Shown: positions 18,232 through 26,966 of the stretch, in pieces | Layout: every line of letters starts with the position of its first letter | Position numbering within the stretch: the first letter of the stretch is position 1 | Assembly: GCF_016711335.1 (NCBI RefSeq) | Contig: NZ_JADJTF010000001.1 | Coordinates: 1,054,001-1,118,000 of the forward strand | Reading direction: 5' to 3' | From: Thiofilum sp. | Lineage (GTDB): Bacteria; Pseudomonadota; Gammaproteobacteria; Thiotrichales; Thiotrichaceae | DNA: 64,000 bases | Program-made: the position numbers and the translations under genes | Notes under the pieces: generated by a model | The model's database searches: none | Told to the model about the DNA's origin: nothing | Seen by the model: only the letters and a program-made list of their open reading frames with translations

Positions 18232-19272
18232 ATGGCGCAACCACGCAAAGCCGTCGCACTGATCTCTGGCGGTCTCGATTCCATGTTGGCAACCAAAGCT
18301 ATTCTTGAGCAAGGTATTCATGTTGAAGGGATTAACTTTTTCACAGGCTTTTGTGTGGAGGGACATACCCACGCTATTCGCCGCCCCAATGCTGATAAAG
18401 TCAAACGTAATAATTCGCTTTGGGTCGCCGAGCAGCTCGGTATTAAACTGCATATCATTGATATTGTGGAGGAATATAAGCAGGTCGTACTCAATCCTAA
18501 GCACGGCTATGGCGCACAGATGAACCCTTGCCTTGATTGCAAAATTTTCATGGTCAAAAAGGCGCATGAGTGGATGGAGCAAAACGGCTTTGACTTCATT
18601 ATTACGGGTGAAGTAGCTGGGCAACGTCCTATGTCACAGCGTATGTTTACTATGCCAATTATTGCTCAAGAGTCGGGCGCTGAGGATCGAATTGTACGCC
18701 CCTTATGTGCGCAAAAGTTGCCAGCCACTTTGCCAGAACGGGAAGGCTGGATTGATCGAGATAAACTATTTGCTTTTAGTGGGCGTAGCCGTAAGCCACA
18801 AATGGCTTTAGCCCAACAATGGGGTATTGAAGAATATGCCCAGCCTGCGGGTGGCTGTTGTTTTCTTACGGATGTTAATTACTCTGCCAAAATTAAAGAT
18901 TTATTTGCGCATCGTCCGAATCGGGATTATGAATTAGACGATATTATGCTGTTGAAAATCGGGCGACATGTGCGTCCGCGTCCACATTTTAAAATGATTA
19001 TTTCGCGTGAAGAAGGCGAGACTAATTTTCTCGAAGGCTATAAAAAGCAATTTATTTGGATCAAGACGGTGAGCTGCTCAGGACCTTTGACCTTATTAGA
19101 TGGGCAGCATATTACTGAGGACGATATTCGGCTCGCAGCGCAATTAACGGCTCGCTATAGTCAGGGTAAGCATTTATCTGAGGTATTGTGTCGGTATGCT
19201 ATCCCCGGACAAGATGCTGTGGAAATAACGGTCAGTCCTGTGATTGAGCCTTTAGCAGAATGGTTGTTATAG
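18232..19272 (+). CDS. PP-loop ATPase of the MnmA/ThiI-like tRNA thiolation group
   Basis: The protein has 346 aa. The N-terminal adenylation PP-loop is SGGLDSMLA. A conserved pair NPCLDC and a second cysteine cluster AGGCCFLTD could handle sulfur transfer. The C-terminal third (from about residue 230) resembles the RNA-binding extension seen in proteins annotated tRNA (5-methylaminomethyl-2-thiouridylate)-methyltransferase. It is shorter than MnmA and lacks a THUMP domain, so it is neither a standard MnmA nor ThiI. The tRNA position is not predictable. Confidence 0.72.
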   Translation: MAQPRKAVALISGGLDSMLATKAILEQGIHVEGINFFTGFCVEGHTHAIRRPNADKVKRNNSLWVAEQLGIKLHIIDIVEEYKQVVLNPKHGYGAQMNPCLDCKIFMVKKAHEWMEQNGFDFIITGEVAGQRPMSQRMFTMPIIAQESGAEDRIVRPLCAQKLPATLPEREGWIDRDKLFAFSGRSRKPQMALAQQWGIEEYAQPAGGCCFLTDVNYSAKIKDLFAHRPNRDYELDDIMLLKIGRHVRPRPHFKMIISREEGETNFLEGYKKQFIWIKTVSCSGPLTLLDGQHITEDDIRLAAQLTARYSQGKHLSEVLCRYAIPGQDAVEITVSPVIEPLAEWLL

Positions 19273-19290
19273 CGTTAGACTAGGCTACTG

Positions 19291-19402
19291 ATTCAAAGTA
19301 TTGATGTATTACTTCCGAGGTCGCTGTAAATACATCCCTGTACGCTACAAGTCGGCATCCATGCCGACAAGACCTCTCCAGTAATACACCAACACTTTGA
19401 AT
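19291..19402. repeat. Long imperfect palindrome, family B copy 1
   Basis: Arms of about 31 bp begin ATTCAAAG and end CTTTGAAT, with inner segments GTATTACT/AGTAATAC and GAGGTC/GACCTC. A hairpin GTCGGCAT-CC-ATGCCGAC sits in the centre. It shares the inner motif of the form agcgtac-ggatgtatt (here on the minus strand) with the copy at 21239-21342. It fills the gap between the PP-loop gene and rlmI. Confidence 0.8.
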
Positions 19403-19451
19403 TGAGTGAAGGTGTCATTATTGTTTTCTATTCCCAATACAAGTAGGCAGC

Positions 19452-20636
19452 ATGGTTGCTCAAGTCATTCTCAAACCCAAACGGGATAAAAATATTCGCG
19501 CCCATCACCCTTGGGTATTTTCCGGTGCTATTCATAAGGTCAATGGTAAACCACAATTAGGCGATACTGTATTAGTCGAAAGTGCTGAGGGGCAAGTACT
19601 CGGTATGGGGGCTTGGTCGCCGGAGTCGCAGATTCAGGTACGCATGTGGTCGTTTACGGTGTGCGAATTAGATGAAGCTTTTTTTCATGCCAAAGTACGA
19701 GCAGCGTTGGATTATCGTAAAGCTTTAGGTATTCCTGAACGTAATACTGCCTACCGCTTAATCAATGCTGAGTCGGATGGTTTGCCCGGCTTTACGGTGG
19801 ATGTAGTGGGTGATTGGCTGATTATGCAAGCTTTAACCGCTGGGGCTGAGCGTTGGAAATATATGCTAGCCGATGTATTACTCACCGAATTGCACTGTAA
19901 AGGGGTTTACGAGCGCTCCGATGTTGAGGTGCGCCATAAAGAAGGCTTAGATCCCGTCGTGGGTGTGCTGCGCGGTGAAAAGCCTCCCGCTCACATTGAT
20001 ATTGTTGAGGAAGGACGCTATTACCGTGTGGATGTGCTCAATGGACACAAAACCGGATTTTATTTAGATCAACGCGATAATCGTTCCTTACTCCAAGCCT
20101 ATGCTCAGGATAAAACGGTACTGAATTGTTTTTCCTATACCGGAGGTTTTGCGATTGCCGCTTTAAAAGGGGGGGCAAAACAAGCTATTAATATTGATGC
20201 CTCTCAGCCCGCTTTAGAGTTAGCGGCTCAATCGGCTGAGCTGAATGGTTTTAACGCCGAGCAGATGGACAATATTAATGCGGACGTATTTAAGCTGTTA
20301 CGCCAATATCGAGATGAGGGGCGACAGTTTGATATAGTGGTACTTGATCCGCCTAAGTTTGCCGAAAATAAAAATCAATTGGAAAAGGCAGCACGAGGCT
20401 ATAAAGATATTAATCTACTAGGCTTTAAGTTATTACGTCCGAATGGCTTGCTCTTTACTTTCTCGTGTTCAGGGCTAATGGACAGTAATTTATTCCAAAA
20501 AATTGTAGCGGATGCGGCAGTCGATGCGGGATGTGAAGGGCGTATTATTCGCAAAATGGATCAAGCTACCGATCACCCGACGCGCTTAGCCTTTCCAGAA
20601 GGTTATTACCTCAAAGGATTAATATGTCAGAAGTAA
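19452..20636 (+). CDS. rlmI: 23S rRNA (cytosine-C5)-methyltransferase RlmI
   Basis: The protein has 394 aa. An N-terminal PUA domain (KRDKNIRAHHPWVFSGAI) precedes a Rossmann SAM-binding domain with NCFSYTGGF. The m5C motifs DPPKF and TFSCSG (catalytic cysteine) are present. Length and motif order match E. coli RlmI, which methylates C1962. The next gene starts inside its 3' end. Confidence 0.93.
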   Translation: MVAQVILKPKRDKNIRAHHPWVFSGAIHKVNGKPQLGDTVLVESAEGQVLGMGAWSPESQIQVRMWSFTVCELDEAFFHAKVRAALDYRKALGIPERNTAYRLINAESDGLPGFTVDVVGDWLIMQALTAGAERWKYMLADVLLTELHCKGVYERSDVEVRHKEGLDPVVGVLRGEKPPAHIDIVEEGRYYRVDVLNGHKTGFYLDQRDNRSLLQAYAQDKTVLNCFSYTGGFAIAALKGGAKQAINIDASQPALELAAQSAELNGFNAEQMDNINADVFKLLRQYRDEGRQFDIVVLDPPKFAENKNQLEKAARGYKDINLLGFKLLRPNGLLFTFSCSGLMDSNLFQKIVADAAVDAGCEGRIIRKMDQATDHPTRLAFPEGYYLKGLICQK

Positions 20637-21196
20637 CTCCCCCTAATACCAATACGCCTGCCAACTCGCCTAGCAATGTGCAACAGCTTATTGGCTTATT
20701 CCAGAAAGTGCTGCCTCTCGTTTATGGCATAGCGAGTAAATTACGCTGGGCACTCATTATTGGTGTAGCGATGCTTGCATGGATTGCCGTATGGCTAGTG
20801 GGTATTAAAGGATTTAGTTTAGGCATTGCAGCGGTAGTGGTGATTATTGGTGCGATTCCTTTATTGATTATTTTGCGCTTTTGGTGGTCGTTGGAAGAGC
20901 TAAAAGACTTACCTAATATTGTGAATAATATGGTGGGCGACGCTAAGAGTACTTTGGTCGATACCGTGAATGAGGTCAAAGCGGGCAATATTAAAAAGGT
21001 AGGTTTTTTAGGTTCTGCTAAGGGTTTATGGTCGATTGGCTCGGCATTGACAGAGGCTAGAGGGTTATTAGGTTCTTATGTGGGCTTAGCGACTTTGATG
21101 AATCCGTTTTCCTTAGTTTTAGGGGTGTTGTCGATTATAGCGATTGGGGTATTAGCGATTATTGGGATAGTGCTAGCGGTAGTAGCCTTATTTTAG
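20624..21196 (+). CDS. Membrane protein of unknown function
   Basis: The protein has 190 aa with a short polar N-terminus rich in Pro, Asn and Ser. Two hydrophobic spans lie at about 40-60 and 64-86, an amphipathic middle follows, and a hydrophobic C-terminal region spans about 160-190. I recognise no family. It overlaps rlmI by 13 bp with AAAGGATTAAT before the ATG, so it is probably co-transcribed. Confidence 0.7.
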   Translation: MSEVTPPNTNTPANSPSNVQQLIGLFQKVLPLVYGIASKLRWALIIGVAMLAWIAVWLVGIKGFSLGIAAVVVIIGAIPLLIILRFWWSLEELKDLPNIVNNMVGDAKSTLVDTVNEVKAGNIKKVGFLGSAKGLWSIGSALTEARGLLGSYVGLATLMNPFSLVLGVLSIIAIGVLAIIGIVLAVVALF

Positions 21197-21238
21197 TCGA
21201 GCAGAATGAAGTTTAGTAGTGTGCTAAGTGTCTAGCTA

Positions 21239-21342
21239 AAAGTAATCGTGTGTTGCTGGAGCAGTCTTGGCGGCAGGGAAGCCGCCTTAAAGCGTACACG
21301 GACGTATTGATAGCGTCTGCGGAGGAAATGCAGGATTACTTT
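21239..21342. repeat. Long imperfect palindrome, family B copy 2
   Basis: The terminal arms are AAAGTAATC and GATTACTTT. An internal GGCGGC/GCCGCC hairpin and the segment AGCGTACACGGACGTATT are the counterpart of the minus-strand motif in the copy at 19291-19402, so the two copies are inverted relative to each other. It lies in the gap after the membrane protein gene. Confidence 0.7.
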
Positions 21343-21406
21343 GGTTCAAGTACTTACAAGAGCCACATAGAGTCAGCAAAGCAATAATATCTCACTGACT
21401 CTAAAA

Positions 21407-22003
21407 CTAGCGGCAGCAGCCACTCAAAAAGGTTTTATTCGGCAACATGACTTCGACTGCATAGGGATAAACTATATCTGACATACCATCTGAGCACTGA
21501 CCAGTTTTCTGAATTAGAAAGGCTAATTTACCTGCCTCAACTACTGTAGTTGTTTGATCACGAGTAGCGGAGCGTTTAGTGACTGTCGTACGGTACTTAG
21601 TATCATCTTTCATACTCTCGCCCTGTACCGTTTTGCCATTGAATTTAAAACCCCAAAATGGCTCAGTCCCACTACATTGTAAGCGCTCGGTAGCTTTTGA
21701 GGTTGTCGCCCCCAAACGATTTAAATTCATAGTGGGTGTGAGATATTTTTTATTGACCCAACCCTCAAAATTATAAAAATGCACTTGCACCCATGTAGCA
21801 CTACCCACCTTTTTTTCAGTGCCATTACTGATGACTTGTGTGCCTTTGGGAAAGTTATAGCGTATTTCAGCATTGGCACTTGGTTCAGCTCGTAGATTCA
21901 GACCATCACTAGCATTGACGGTATACACATTAAACGGAGCCGCTTGAGCAGCATGAGTCACTAAGCTCAGTGCGGCGGCTAAGACTAAAGTTAAGGTGCG
22001 CAT
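21407..22003 (-). CDS. Secreted SH3b-domain protein with a C-terminal COG3650-like domain
   Basis: The protein has 198 aa from the ATG at 22003, chosen because it opens a clean signal peptide (MRTLTLVLAAALSLVTHAAQA). An SH3b domain follows (DGLNLRAEPSANAEIRY to GWVNKKYL). The C-terminal half has CSGTEPFWGFKFNG and CSDGMSDIVYPYAVEV, typical of small periplasmic proteins in COG3650. It probably acts in the envelope, with a role that is not known. The C-terminus ends in GCCR. Confidence 0.75.
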   Translation of the reverse strand: MRTLTLVLAAALSLVTHAAQAAPFNVYTVNASDGLNLRAEPSANAEIRYNFPKGTQVISNGTEKKVGSATWVQVHFYNFEGWVNKKYLTPTMNLNRLGATTSKATERLQCSGTEPFWGFKFNGKTVQGESMKDDTKYRTTVTKRSATRDQTTTVVEAGKLAFLIQKTGQCSDGMSDIVYPYAVEVMLPNKTFLSGCCR

Positions 22004-22094
22004 GATCAGAATCCTATGAATAGCAGATAGTTTAAGCATATGTCATTATGTTTGGGAGCATTGTGAATTTGTGCACAGTTTGGCGGTAAACTAC

Positions 22095-22685
22095 TTAGCT
22101 TAATAATTCATGTAGTTGGCTAATGCATACATCAGCATAGGCGCGATGATTAAATTTACTACTAGGGTCAATATAAATGGTGCTGGTCTGGGCTGCACGT
22201 CCAGCTTGTAGGTCGTATAAATAGTCACCCACCATCACTGCCTCCTGAGCTAAACCTTGCCACTGAGTCAGTAGGCGCTCAATGCCCGCAGGATGAGGTT
22301 TGGGGGGCACACAGTCACGACTGACTAAATTATCCACGCTAAAGTAATCCCATAATCCTGCCGCTCTCAAAGTGACTTCAATATTTTGCAGACTATTGCG
22401 GGTTAAAATACCCATTTGGGCTTGTTGAGTATGTAAGTAAGCAAGTAATTCATGAGCACCCTCGGCAGCTTGGGCTTGGCTGGCAATTTCTAATTCAATG
22501 GCCTGTAATTGAGCGCGTTTAGGTGCAGCTTCCTCATCGGGCAGCTCAGCAAGACTTTCTAAAATCGTTTGATGGGCGGGTAGCCCTAAAGCATGGCGAA
22601 TAGCGATAAAATCATGCTGCGCCAAGGTCAGGGTTCCGTCCATATCGAATATCCAATATTTGCGCTTCAGTAATGGGTGTGGCAT
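22095..22685 (-). CDS. HAD-superfamily phosphatase (phosphoglycolate phosphatase-like)
   Basis: The protein has 196 aa from the ATG at 22685, which has a near-perfect AAAGGAGG site; the longer frame overlaps the divergent gene and lacks one. HAD motifs I-IV are FDMDGTLT, the T of LTRNSLQN, KPHP and VGDYLYDLQAGRAA, with a small helical cap. The substrate is not identifiable from sequence. Confidence 0.82.
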   Translation of the reverse strand: MPHPLLKRKYWIFDMDGTLTLAQHDFIAIRHALGLPAHQTILESLAELPDEEAAPKRAQLQAIELEIASQAQAAEGAHELLAYLHTQQAQMGILTRNSLQNIEVTLRAAGLWDYFSVDNLVSRDCVPPKPHPAGIERLLTQWQGLAQEAVMVGDYLYDLQAGRAAQTSTIYIDPSSKFNHRAYADVCISQLHELLS

Positions 22686-22773
22686 GTTAGCTAAAACCTC
22701 CTTTTTTCTAATGCCGCACAGTAACACGCCCCGCAAACAGGCTGCAAAAGTCCCATAGGGCGACTGGAAATGA

Positions 22774-23541
22774 ATGATGCCTAAAACGATACCAACTTCA
22801 GCTAATGACACCCTTACCTCTTTAAGCACAGTTACAGCGGTTCGCCTTTCAAAAGTCGTCATGCAATTAGTCGGTTGCTCACGTAACCAATCTGAGCAAT
22901 ATATTGAGGGTGGCTGGGTCACTGTAGATGGCAAAGTAGTAGAAGAACCTTATTTTCGGATTACCACCCAAAAAGTACAATTAGCCCCCAATGCACAGCT
23001 CACACCTTCTCAACCCGTCACTTTATTAGTACATAAAGCAGCAGGAGTGAGTATGGAGGAGCTAGCCAGTGAGCGTTATTTAAATCCTACTACGCGCTGG
23101 ATTACGCATGTGACACAAAATGTGATTTTAAAACGTCACTTTAGAAAACAAGAACCCCTATTGCCCTTAGAAACTCAAGCCAGTGGCTTAGCTTTATTTA
23201 GCCAAGATGCACGTATTATTCGTAAGGTGAATTTTGACCGTGAGCGTATTGAGCATGAGTATCTAGTCGAGATTAGTGAAGCGTTATCTACCGCACAAAT
23301 GCGCATTTTACAAACAGGTTCGACGCGTTCTCATTCCGTGCCACGCCATAAAGTTAGCTGGCAAAGCGAAAACTATCTACGGGTAGCGATTAAGGGGGCA
23401 CATTTAGGACAAGTGGAAGAGTTATTTAAATTAATCAATGTCCAACCTCTAAGCCTAAAACGTTTACGTTTAGGACGTATTCCTTTGTCTAGTTTACCGG
23501 TGGGCTATTGGCGTTATGCAGCGACTTGGGAGCGTATTTAA
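22774..23541 (+). CDS. RsuA/RluF-type pseudouridine synthase homologue with altered active site
   Basis: The protein has 255 aa. The N-terminal S4 domain is visible (AVRLSKVVMQLVGCSRNQSEQYIEGGWVTVDG). The catalytic region normally reads GRLDxxTSGLLL. Here it is LPLETQASGLALFSQD, with Glu where the catalytic Asp is expected. The later motif LKRLRLGRIPLSSLPVGYWR is the usual RsuA-family end. An RNA-binding role without catalysis, or an unusual subfamily, is possible. The stop overlaps the azlC start by one base (TAATG). Confidence 0.75.
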   Translation: MMPKTIPTSANDTLTSLSTVTAVRLSKVVMQLVGCSRNQSEQYIEGGWVTVDGKVVEEPYFRITTQKVQLAPNAQLTPSQPVTLLVHKAAGVSMEELASERYLNPTTRWITHVTQNVILKRHFRKQEPLLPLETQASGLALFSQDARIIRKVNFDRERIEHEYLVEISEALSTAQMRILQTGSTRSHSVPRHKVSWQSENYLRVAIKGAHLGQVEELFKLINVQPLSLKRLRLGRIPLSSLPVGYWRYAATWERI

Positions 23542-24251
23542 TGACTAGAGGGGCTGCATTTCGTTTCGGAGCATTAGTCTCTGCTCCGATGATTTTAGGG
23601 GGTGTCCCTTTTGGCATTATATTCGGGTCATTAGTGGCGACATCGGGTTTTAGTGTGTGGTTAGCGGTGGCGCTATCCGCCCTAGTGTTTGCTGGCTCCT
23701 CGCAATTCATTGCGATTGGTTTAATAGCGGTAAGTGCGCCGGTATGGGTGATTGTATCGACGACTTTTATTGTCAATTTACGTCATTTTTTATATGCCGC
23801 TGATTTATTAAAGCATGTGCGCCATTTGCCTCTAGGCTGGCGGGCATTATTAGCCTTTGGTTTAACGGATGAAACCTATGCAGCCGTGAAACCCTATTAT
23901 GCCAATGGGCGTTTGGATGAGCAAAACGGACATTGGGCTTATCTAGGTTCTATAGTCGCCATGTATAGCATGTGGAATGCCACGACCTTGTTGGGCTATT
24001 TTGTCGGTAGTCAAATTCCAGATCTCAGTAACTGGGGTTTAGAGTTTGCTATGGTAGCGACCTTTATTGGCATTATTACCCCCTATTTAAAAACTTTACC
24101 TTATTGGGGCGCATTAATCGGGGCGAGTTTTACCGCCTTAGCTTTAGTCCATTTGCCCAATAATCTAGGTCTGCTGATTGCGGCATTAGTGGGGGTGAGT
24201 ATGGGGATGTTGACTGAATACTTGCAGCATCAAATACAAGATAAAGGCTAA
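23541..24251 (+). CDS. azlC: AzlC-family branched-chain amino acid exporter, large subunit
   Basis: The protein has 236 aa from the ATG at 23541, translationally coupled to the upstream gene. AzlC landmarks are APMILGGVPFGIIFG, FAGSSQFIAIGLI and VNLRHFLYAADL. It has about six membrane segments. AzlC and AzlD together export branched-chain amino acids; azlD follows after 3 bp. Confidence 0.9.
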   Translation: MTRGAAFRFGALVSAPMILGGVPFGIIFGSLVATSGFSVWLAVALSALVFAGSSQFIAIGLIAVSAPVWVIVSTTFIVNLRHFLYAADLLKHVRHLPLGWRALLAFGLTDETYAAVKPYYANGRLDEQNGHWAYLGSIVAMYSMWNATTLLGYFVGSQIPDLSNWGLEFAMVATFIGIITPYLKTLPYWGALIGASFTALALVHLPNNLGLLIAALVGVSMGMLTEYLQHQIQDKG

Positions 24252-24254
24252 AAC

Positions 24255-24572
24255 ATGGACTTAGTGTGGATTATTGGAGGTATGTTTATCGTCACTTTTG
24301 GGGTGCGCTTTGTTTTGTATGCGCGTGCAGAAAAAGTGATTTTGCCGCCTTGGATAGAGCAAGCTTTGCGTTTTGTTCCGGTATCTGTACTAGGGGCGAT
24401 TGTAATGCCGATGGTATTAATGCCGAACAAAGAATGGGATTTAAGCTTTACCAGTCCTTGGTTAGTCGGTGGCTTAGTGGCTTTTGTGTTGGGTTTAGTA
24501 CGCCAGCAACCTTTATTAACGATTGTTGGCGGAGTAGTCGCTTTCTTTCTCACTAAGTATTTAATAGCTTAG
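24255..24572 (+). CDS. azlD: AzlD-family branched-chain amino acid exporter, small subunit
   Basis: The protein has 105 aa and three to four membrane segments. The N-terminus WIIGGMFIVTFGVRFVLY and the VPVSVLGAIVMPMVL segment are typical of AzlD. It is the partner of azlC directly upstream. It converges on the WYL regulator with a 4-bp overlap of the stop regions. Confidence 0.88.
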   Translation: MDLVWIIGGMFIVTFGVRFVLYARAEKVILPPWIEQALRFVPVSVLGAIVMPMVLMPNKEWDLSFTSPWLVGGLVAFVLGLVRQQPLLTIVGGVVAFFLTKYLIA

Positions 24573-25429
24573 GGCTTTTCTGGGCGGAGACGCTGTTGAA
24601 CGGCTTTAACTTGCTCTCTATTGACTAACGCTAACTCTTGCTTTTCGAGCGGCTCCTCAGCATTGAGATTATAAGCCTGCATAAAATAATGCACTAATGC
24701 AGCTTTCATTTGCACCTGTAGTTTACCATTATCCATACCATAATCGCGCTCTACGGCGTGTCGTTGTTCCTCACTGAGCTTGGGATTGGGACTTAGTTCT
24801 AAAGTCACCAGCGCATGCCATTCATAATCGTGGGCAATATTAATTTCGCACGGTTTATGATGGCGAATCTCTAAAATACGCGACAAAACAAAATCCCTAA
24901 AATCCTGATTATTCTCGCAATAACTCCGGCAATGCCAACGCTTGTCTGCAAAACCTAAAGCATGCGGCATGATCCAACGCCAACTAGGGTTAGGTTGGCT
25001 AAACGATTGGTATTTAATTTCAATAGCTTGGCGCTCACGAATCGCCTGCACAATATGGCGCACGGTATCCGCATCAATCGAGCGTTTGATATTAGGTAAA
25101 GTGCCATGATCCAAATTACGTACATGCAATAAGGTGTCGGGCGTTTGCTGATCACTTAAGAGTTGCTCTAAATAGCGCTCTGCATTGGGTTTAATGAATT
25201 TAGGCTCAAACTGAAGTGAGGCTAAATAGCATTTACGGCTTTTATCGTACTCAATATTATCAGGCGCTAGTTCTTGATAGCGCTTAATGTCAGCGGACGC
25301 TTGCGGCGTGGATACCCCAAAAAACTGGGTAATGTCTTTACGATTCACCTTACCGTCCCAGTAGAGCAAATACTCGATGAAGTCGATACGGCGCTCCATA
25401 CCCCATTGCATGATGGATTCGTGGCTCAT
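24569..25429 (-). CDS. WYL-domain transcriptional regulator
   Basis: The protein has 286 aa. An N-terminal winged-helix segment (WDGKVNRKDITQFFGVSTPQASADIKRYQEL) is followed by a WYL domain from about residue 120 (AIEIKYQSFSQPNPSWRWIMPHALGF, then RWHCRSYC) and a C-terminal WCX-like part. WYL proteins sense small ligands or nucleic acids, and several regulate defence loci. The ligand and targets are unknown. The nearest upstream sequence is a decayed transposase. Confidence 0.85.
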   Translation of the reverse strand: MSHESIMQWGMERRIDFIEYLLYWDGKVNRKDITQFFGVSTPQASADIKRYQELAPDNIEYDKSRKCYLASLQFEPKFIKPNAERYLEQLLSDQQTPDTLLHVRNLDHGTLPNIKRSIDADTVRHIVQAIRERQAIEIKYQSFSQPNPSWRWIMPHALGFADKRWHCRSYCENNQDFRDFVLSRILEIRHHKPCEINIAHDYEWHALVTLELSPNPKLSEEQRHAVERDYGMDNGKLQVQMKAALVHYFMQAYNLNAEEPLEKQELALVNREQVKAVQQRLRPEKP

Positions 25430-25540
25430 GTTGTCCTTCTCGTTGAGTGGTTAGGATGATTATCTACGCTCATCGGATTTTATAACAGTGTTAAATTAAA
25501 CACGCTTAAGTACTGGTGTGAGCGATGGCGTATCGTCCAT

Positions 25541-25813
25541 ACTTCGTCATGGATAAGGAGCTATCAAGGCTTCACCGCCTATCGTTTAAGGCGTTAATCC
25601 CCTTCAAGAAACCAAAGGACACGCGTTAGTCCCCGAACAAAAAAGCTGAATTGTGAAATTAACCGTCGGCGGATACCGATTGAGCATACCTTTGCCGCCT
25701 TGAAAGTCTTTAAAATACCCAGTACCCGCTACCGCAGCAACCGACGCAAACTATTACTGTTACGGTTTAATTTAAGCGTAGGTCTGTACAACCGGGAGTT
25801 GCTTAATATTTGA
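25541..25813 (+). pseudogene. Decayed IS5-type transposase, C-terminal fragment
   Basis: No intact frame exists, but a DDE transposase end can be read across frameshifts and stops. The pieces are DK..YQGFTAYRLRR, then IPFKKPK, GHALVPEQK, and a clean final run from CEINRRRIPIEHTFAALKVF to YNRELLNI with a stop at 25811-25813. IxxEHxFAxLKxFKI and the RRKLLLLRFNLSVGLYN end are typical of IS5-group (DDE_Tnp_4) transposases. The N-terminal half and element ends are gone or unrecognisable. This explains most of the 574-bp gap at 25430-26003; I see nothing else in it. Confidence 0.75.
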
Positions 25814-26003
25814 TTTATGAAAGAGATCTATTATTTTGGCGCTCTGGTTCATGCTGATCATTATCTTTTTTGATTGACTTTAAAAAATTGAACGTCAGAT
25901 TAAATCTAAACTTTTACACCCCATTACTCAAACCTTAGCCACCACTCACCATCTGCGCTAAGATACCCCAATTTCCTGATAGCCCGATTTTGAGTATCCG
26001 ATC

Positions 26004-26915
26004 ATGAGTCAACCCGATATTGCAGCGGTCAAACACTACCTACTCGCCTTGCAAGATGATATTTGTGCCCAACTCAGCGCCGAAGATGGCGCAGCCTCCT
26101 TCCAAGAAGACGCATGGGATCGTCCCGCAGGTGGTGGCGGACGTAGCCGCGTACTAACCAATGGCGCGGTCTTTGAACAAGGCGGTGTCAACTTTTCCCA
26201 TGTTTTTGGCACGCAACTTCCCGCCTCCGCCACTGCCCATCGTCCCGAACTCGCAGGTCGCAGCTTCCAAGCAATGGGCGTATCACTGGTTATTCACCCT
26301 AATAACCCCTTTGTGCCCACCTCACATGCCAATGTGCGCTTTTTTATGGCTGAAAAAGCAGGCGCTGATCCGGTGTGGTGGTTTGGTGGTGGCTTTGACT
26401 TAACCCCCTATTATGGTAATGAAGACGATTGCCGCGAATGGCATCAAACGGCAAAAGCGGCGTGTGATCCTTTTGGCGCTGAGGTTTATCCGCGCTTTAA
26501 AAAATGGTGTGACGAGTACTTTTATTTAAAGCATCGCCAAGAAGCACGCGGTGTAGGTGGTTTATTTTTTGATGATTTGAACGAGTGGGATTTTGAAACA
26601 TCCTTTGCCTTTATGCGCAGTGTGGGCGACCACTACATTAAAGCCTATCGCCCCATTGTAAACCGTCGTAAAGACACGCCTTACACCGAGCAACACCGCG
26701 ATTTTCAACTCTACCGCCGTGGGCGCTATGTAGAGTTTAATCTGGTGTATGATCGCGGCACGATCTTTGGTTTGCAAACCGGAGGGCGCACCGAGTCGAT
26801 TTTAATGTCGTTACCGCCCTTGGTAAAATGGCGCTATAACTGGCAACCTGAGCCTAATAGCTTAGAAGCTAAGCTATATACCGATTTTCTTCCGGCTAGG
26901 GATTGGCTCGCTTAG
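26004..26915 (+). CDS. hemF: Oxygen-dependent coproporphyrinogen III oxidase
   Basis: The protein has 303 aa, near the E. coli length. It decarboxylates coproporphyrinogen III to protoporphyrinogen IX in haem synthesis. Signature stretches are WDRPAGGGGRSRVL, HANVRFFMAEK, WWFGGGFDLTPYYG, YFYLKHRQEARGVGGLFFDD and YVEFNLVYDRGTIFGLQTGGR. It is cytoplasmic and soluble. Confidence 0.97.
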   Translation: MSQPDIAAVKHYLLALQDDICAQLSAEDGAASFQEDAWDRPAGGGGRSRVLTNGAVFEQGGVNFSHVFGTQLPASATAHRPELAGRSFQAMGVSLVIHPNNPFVPTSHANVRFFMAEKAGADPVWWFGGGFDLTPYYGNEDDCREWHQTAKAACDPFGAEVYPRFKKWCDEYFYLKHRQEARGVGGLFFDDLNEWDFETSFAFMRSVGDHYIKAYRPIVNRRKDTPYTEQHRDFQLYRRGRYVEFNLVYDRGTIFGLQTGGRTESILMSLPPLVKWRYNWQPEPNSLEAKLYTDFLPARDWLA

Positions 26916-26932
26916 GTGATGAAGTGATTGCG

Positions 26933-26966
26933 GTCAATGCTTACCTTGAGCGTGGTAAGCGTTGAC
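26933..26966. terminator. Bidirectional hairpin between hemF and plsC
   Basis: A 13-bp stem (GTCAATGCTTACC / GGTAAGCGTTGAC, one G-U pair) spans the end of the convergent plsC gene and the gap after hemF. There is no long T-run. Its position suggests shared termination. Confidence 0.55.

Noticed and set aside
18139..18624. 161-codon minus-strand ORF opposite the PP-loop gene
   Set aside because: It is a shadow of the well-supported plus-strand gene, with no start signal or domain.
19452..20636. Possible second role of the RlmI-like protein as RlmL/RlmK
   Set aside because: Length, N-terminal PUA domain and the paired DPPKF/TFSCSG motifs fit RlmI and lack the THUMP domain of RlmL.
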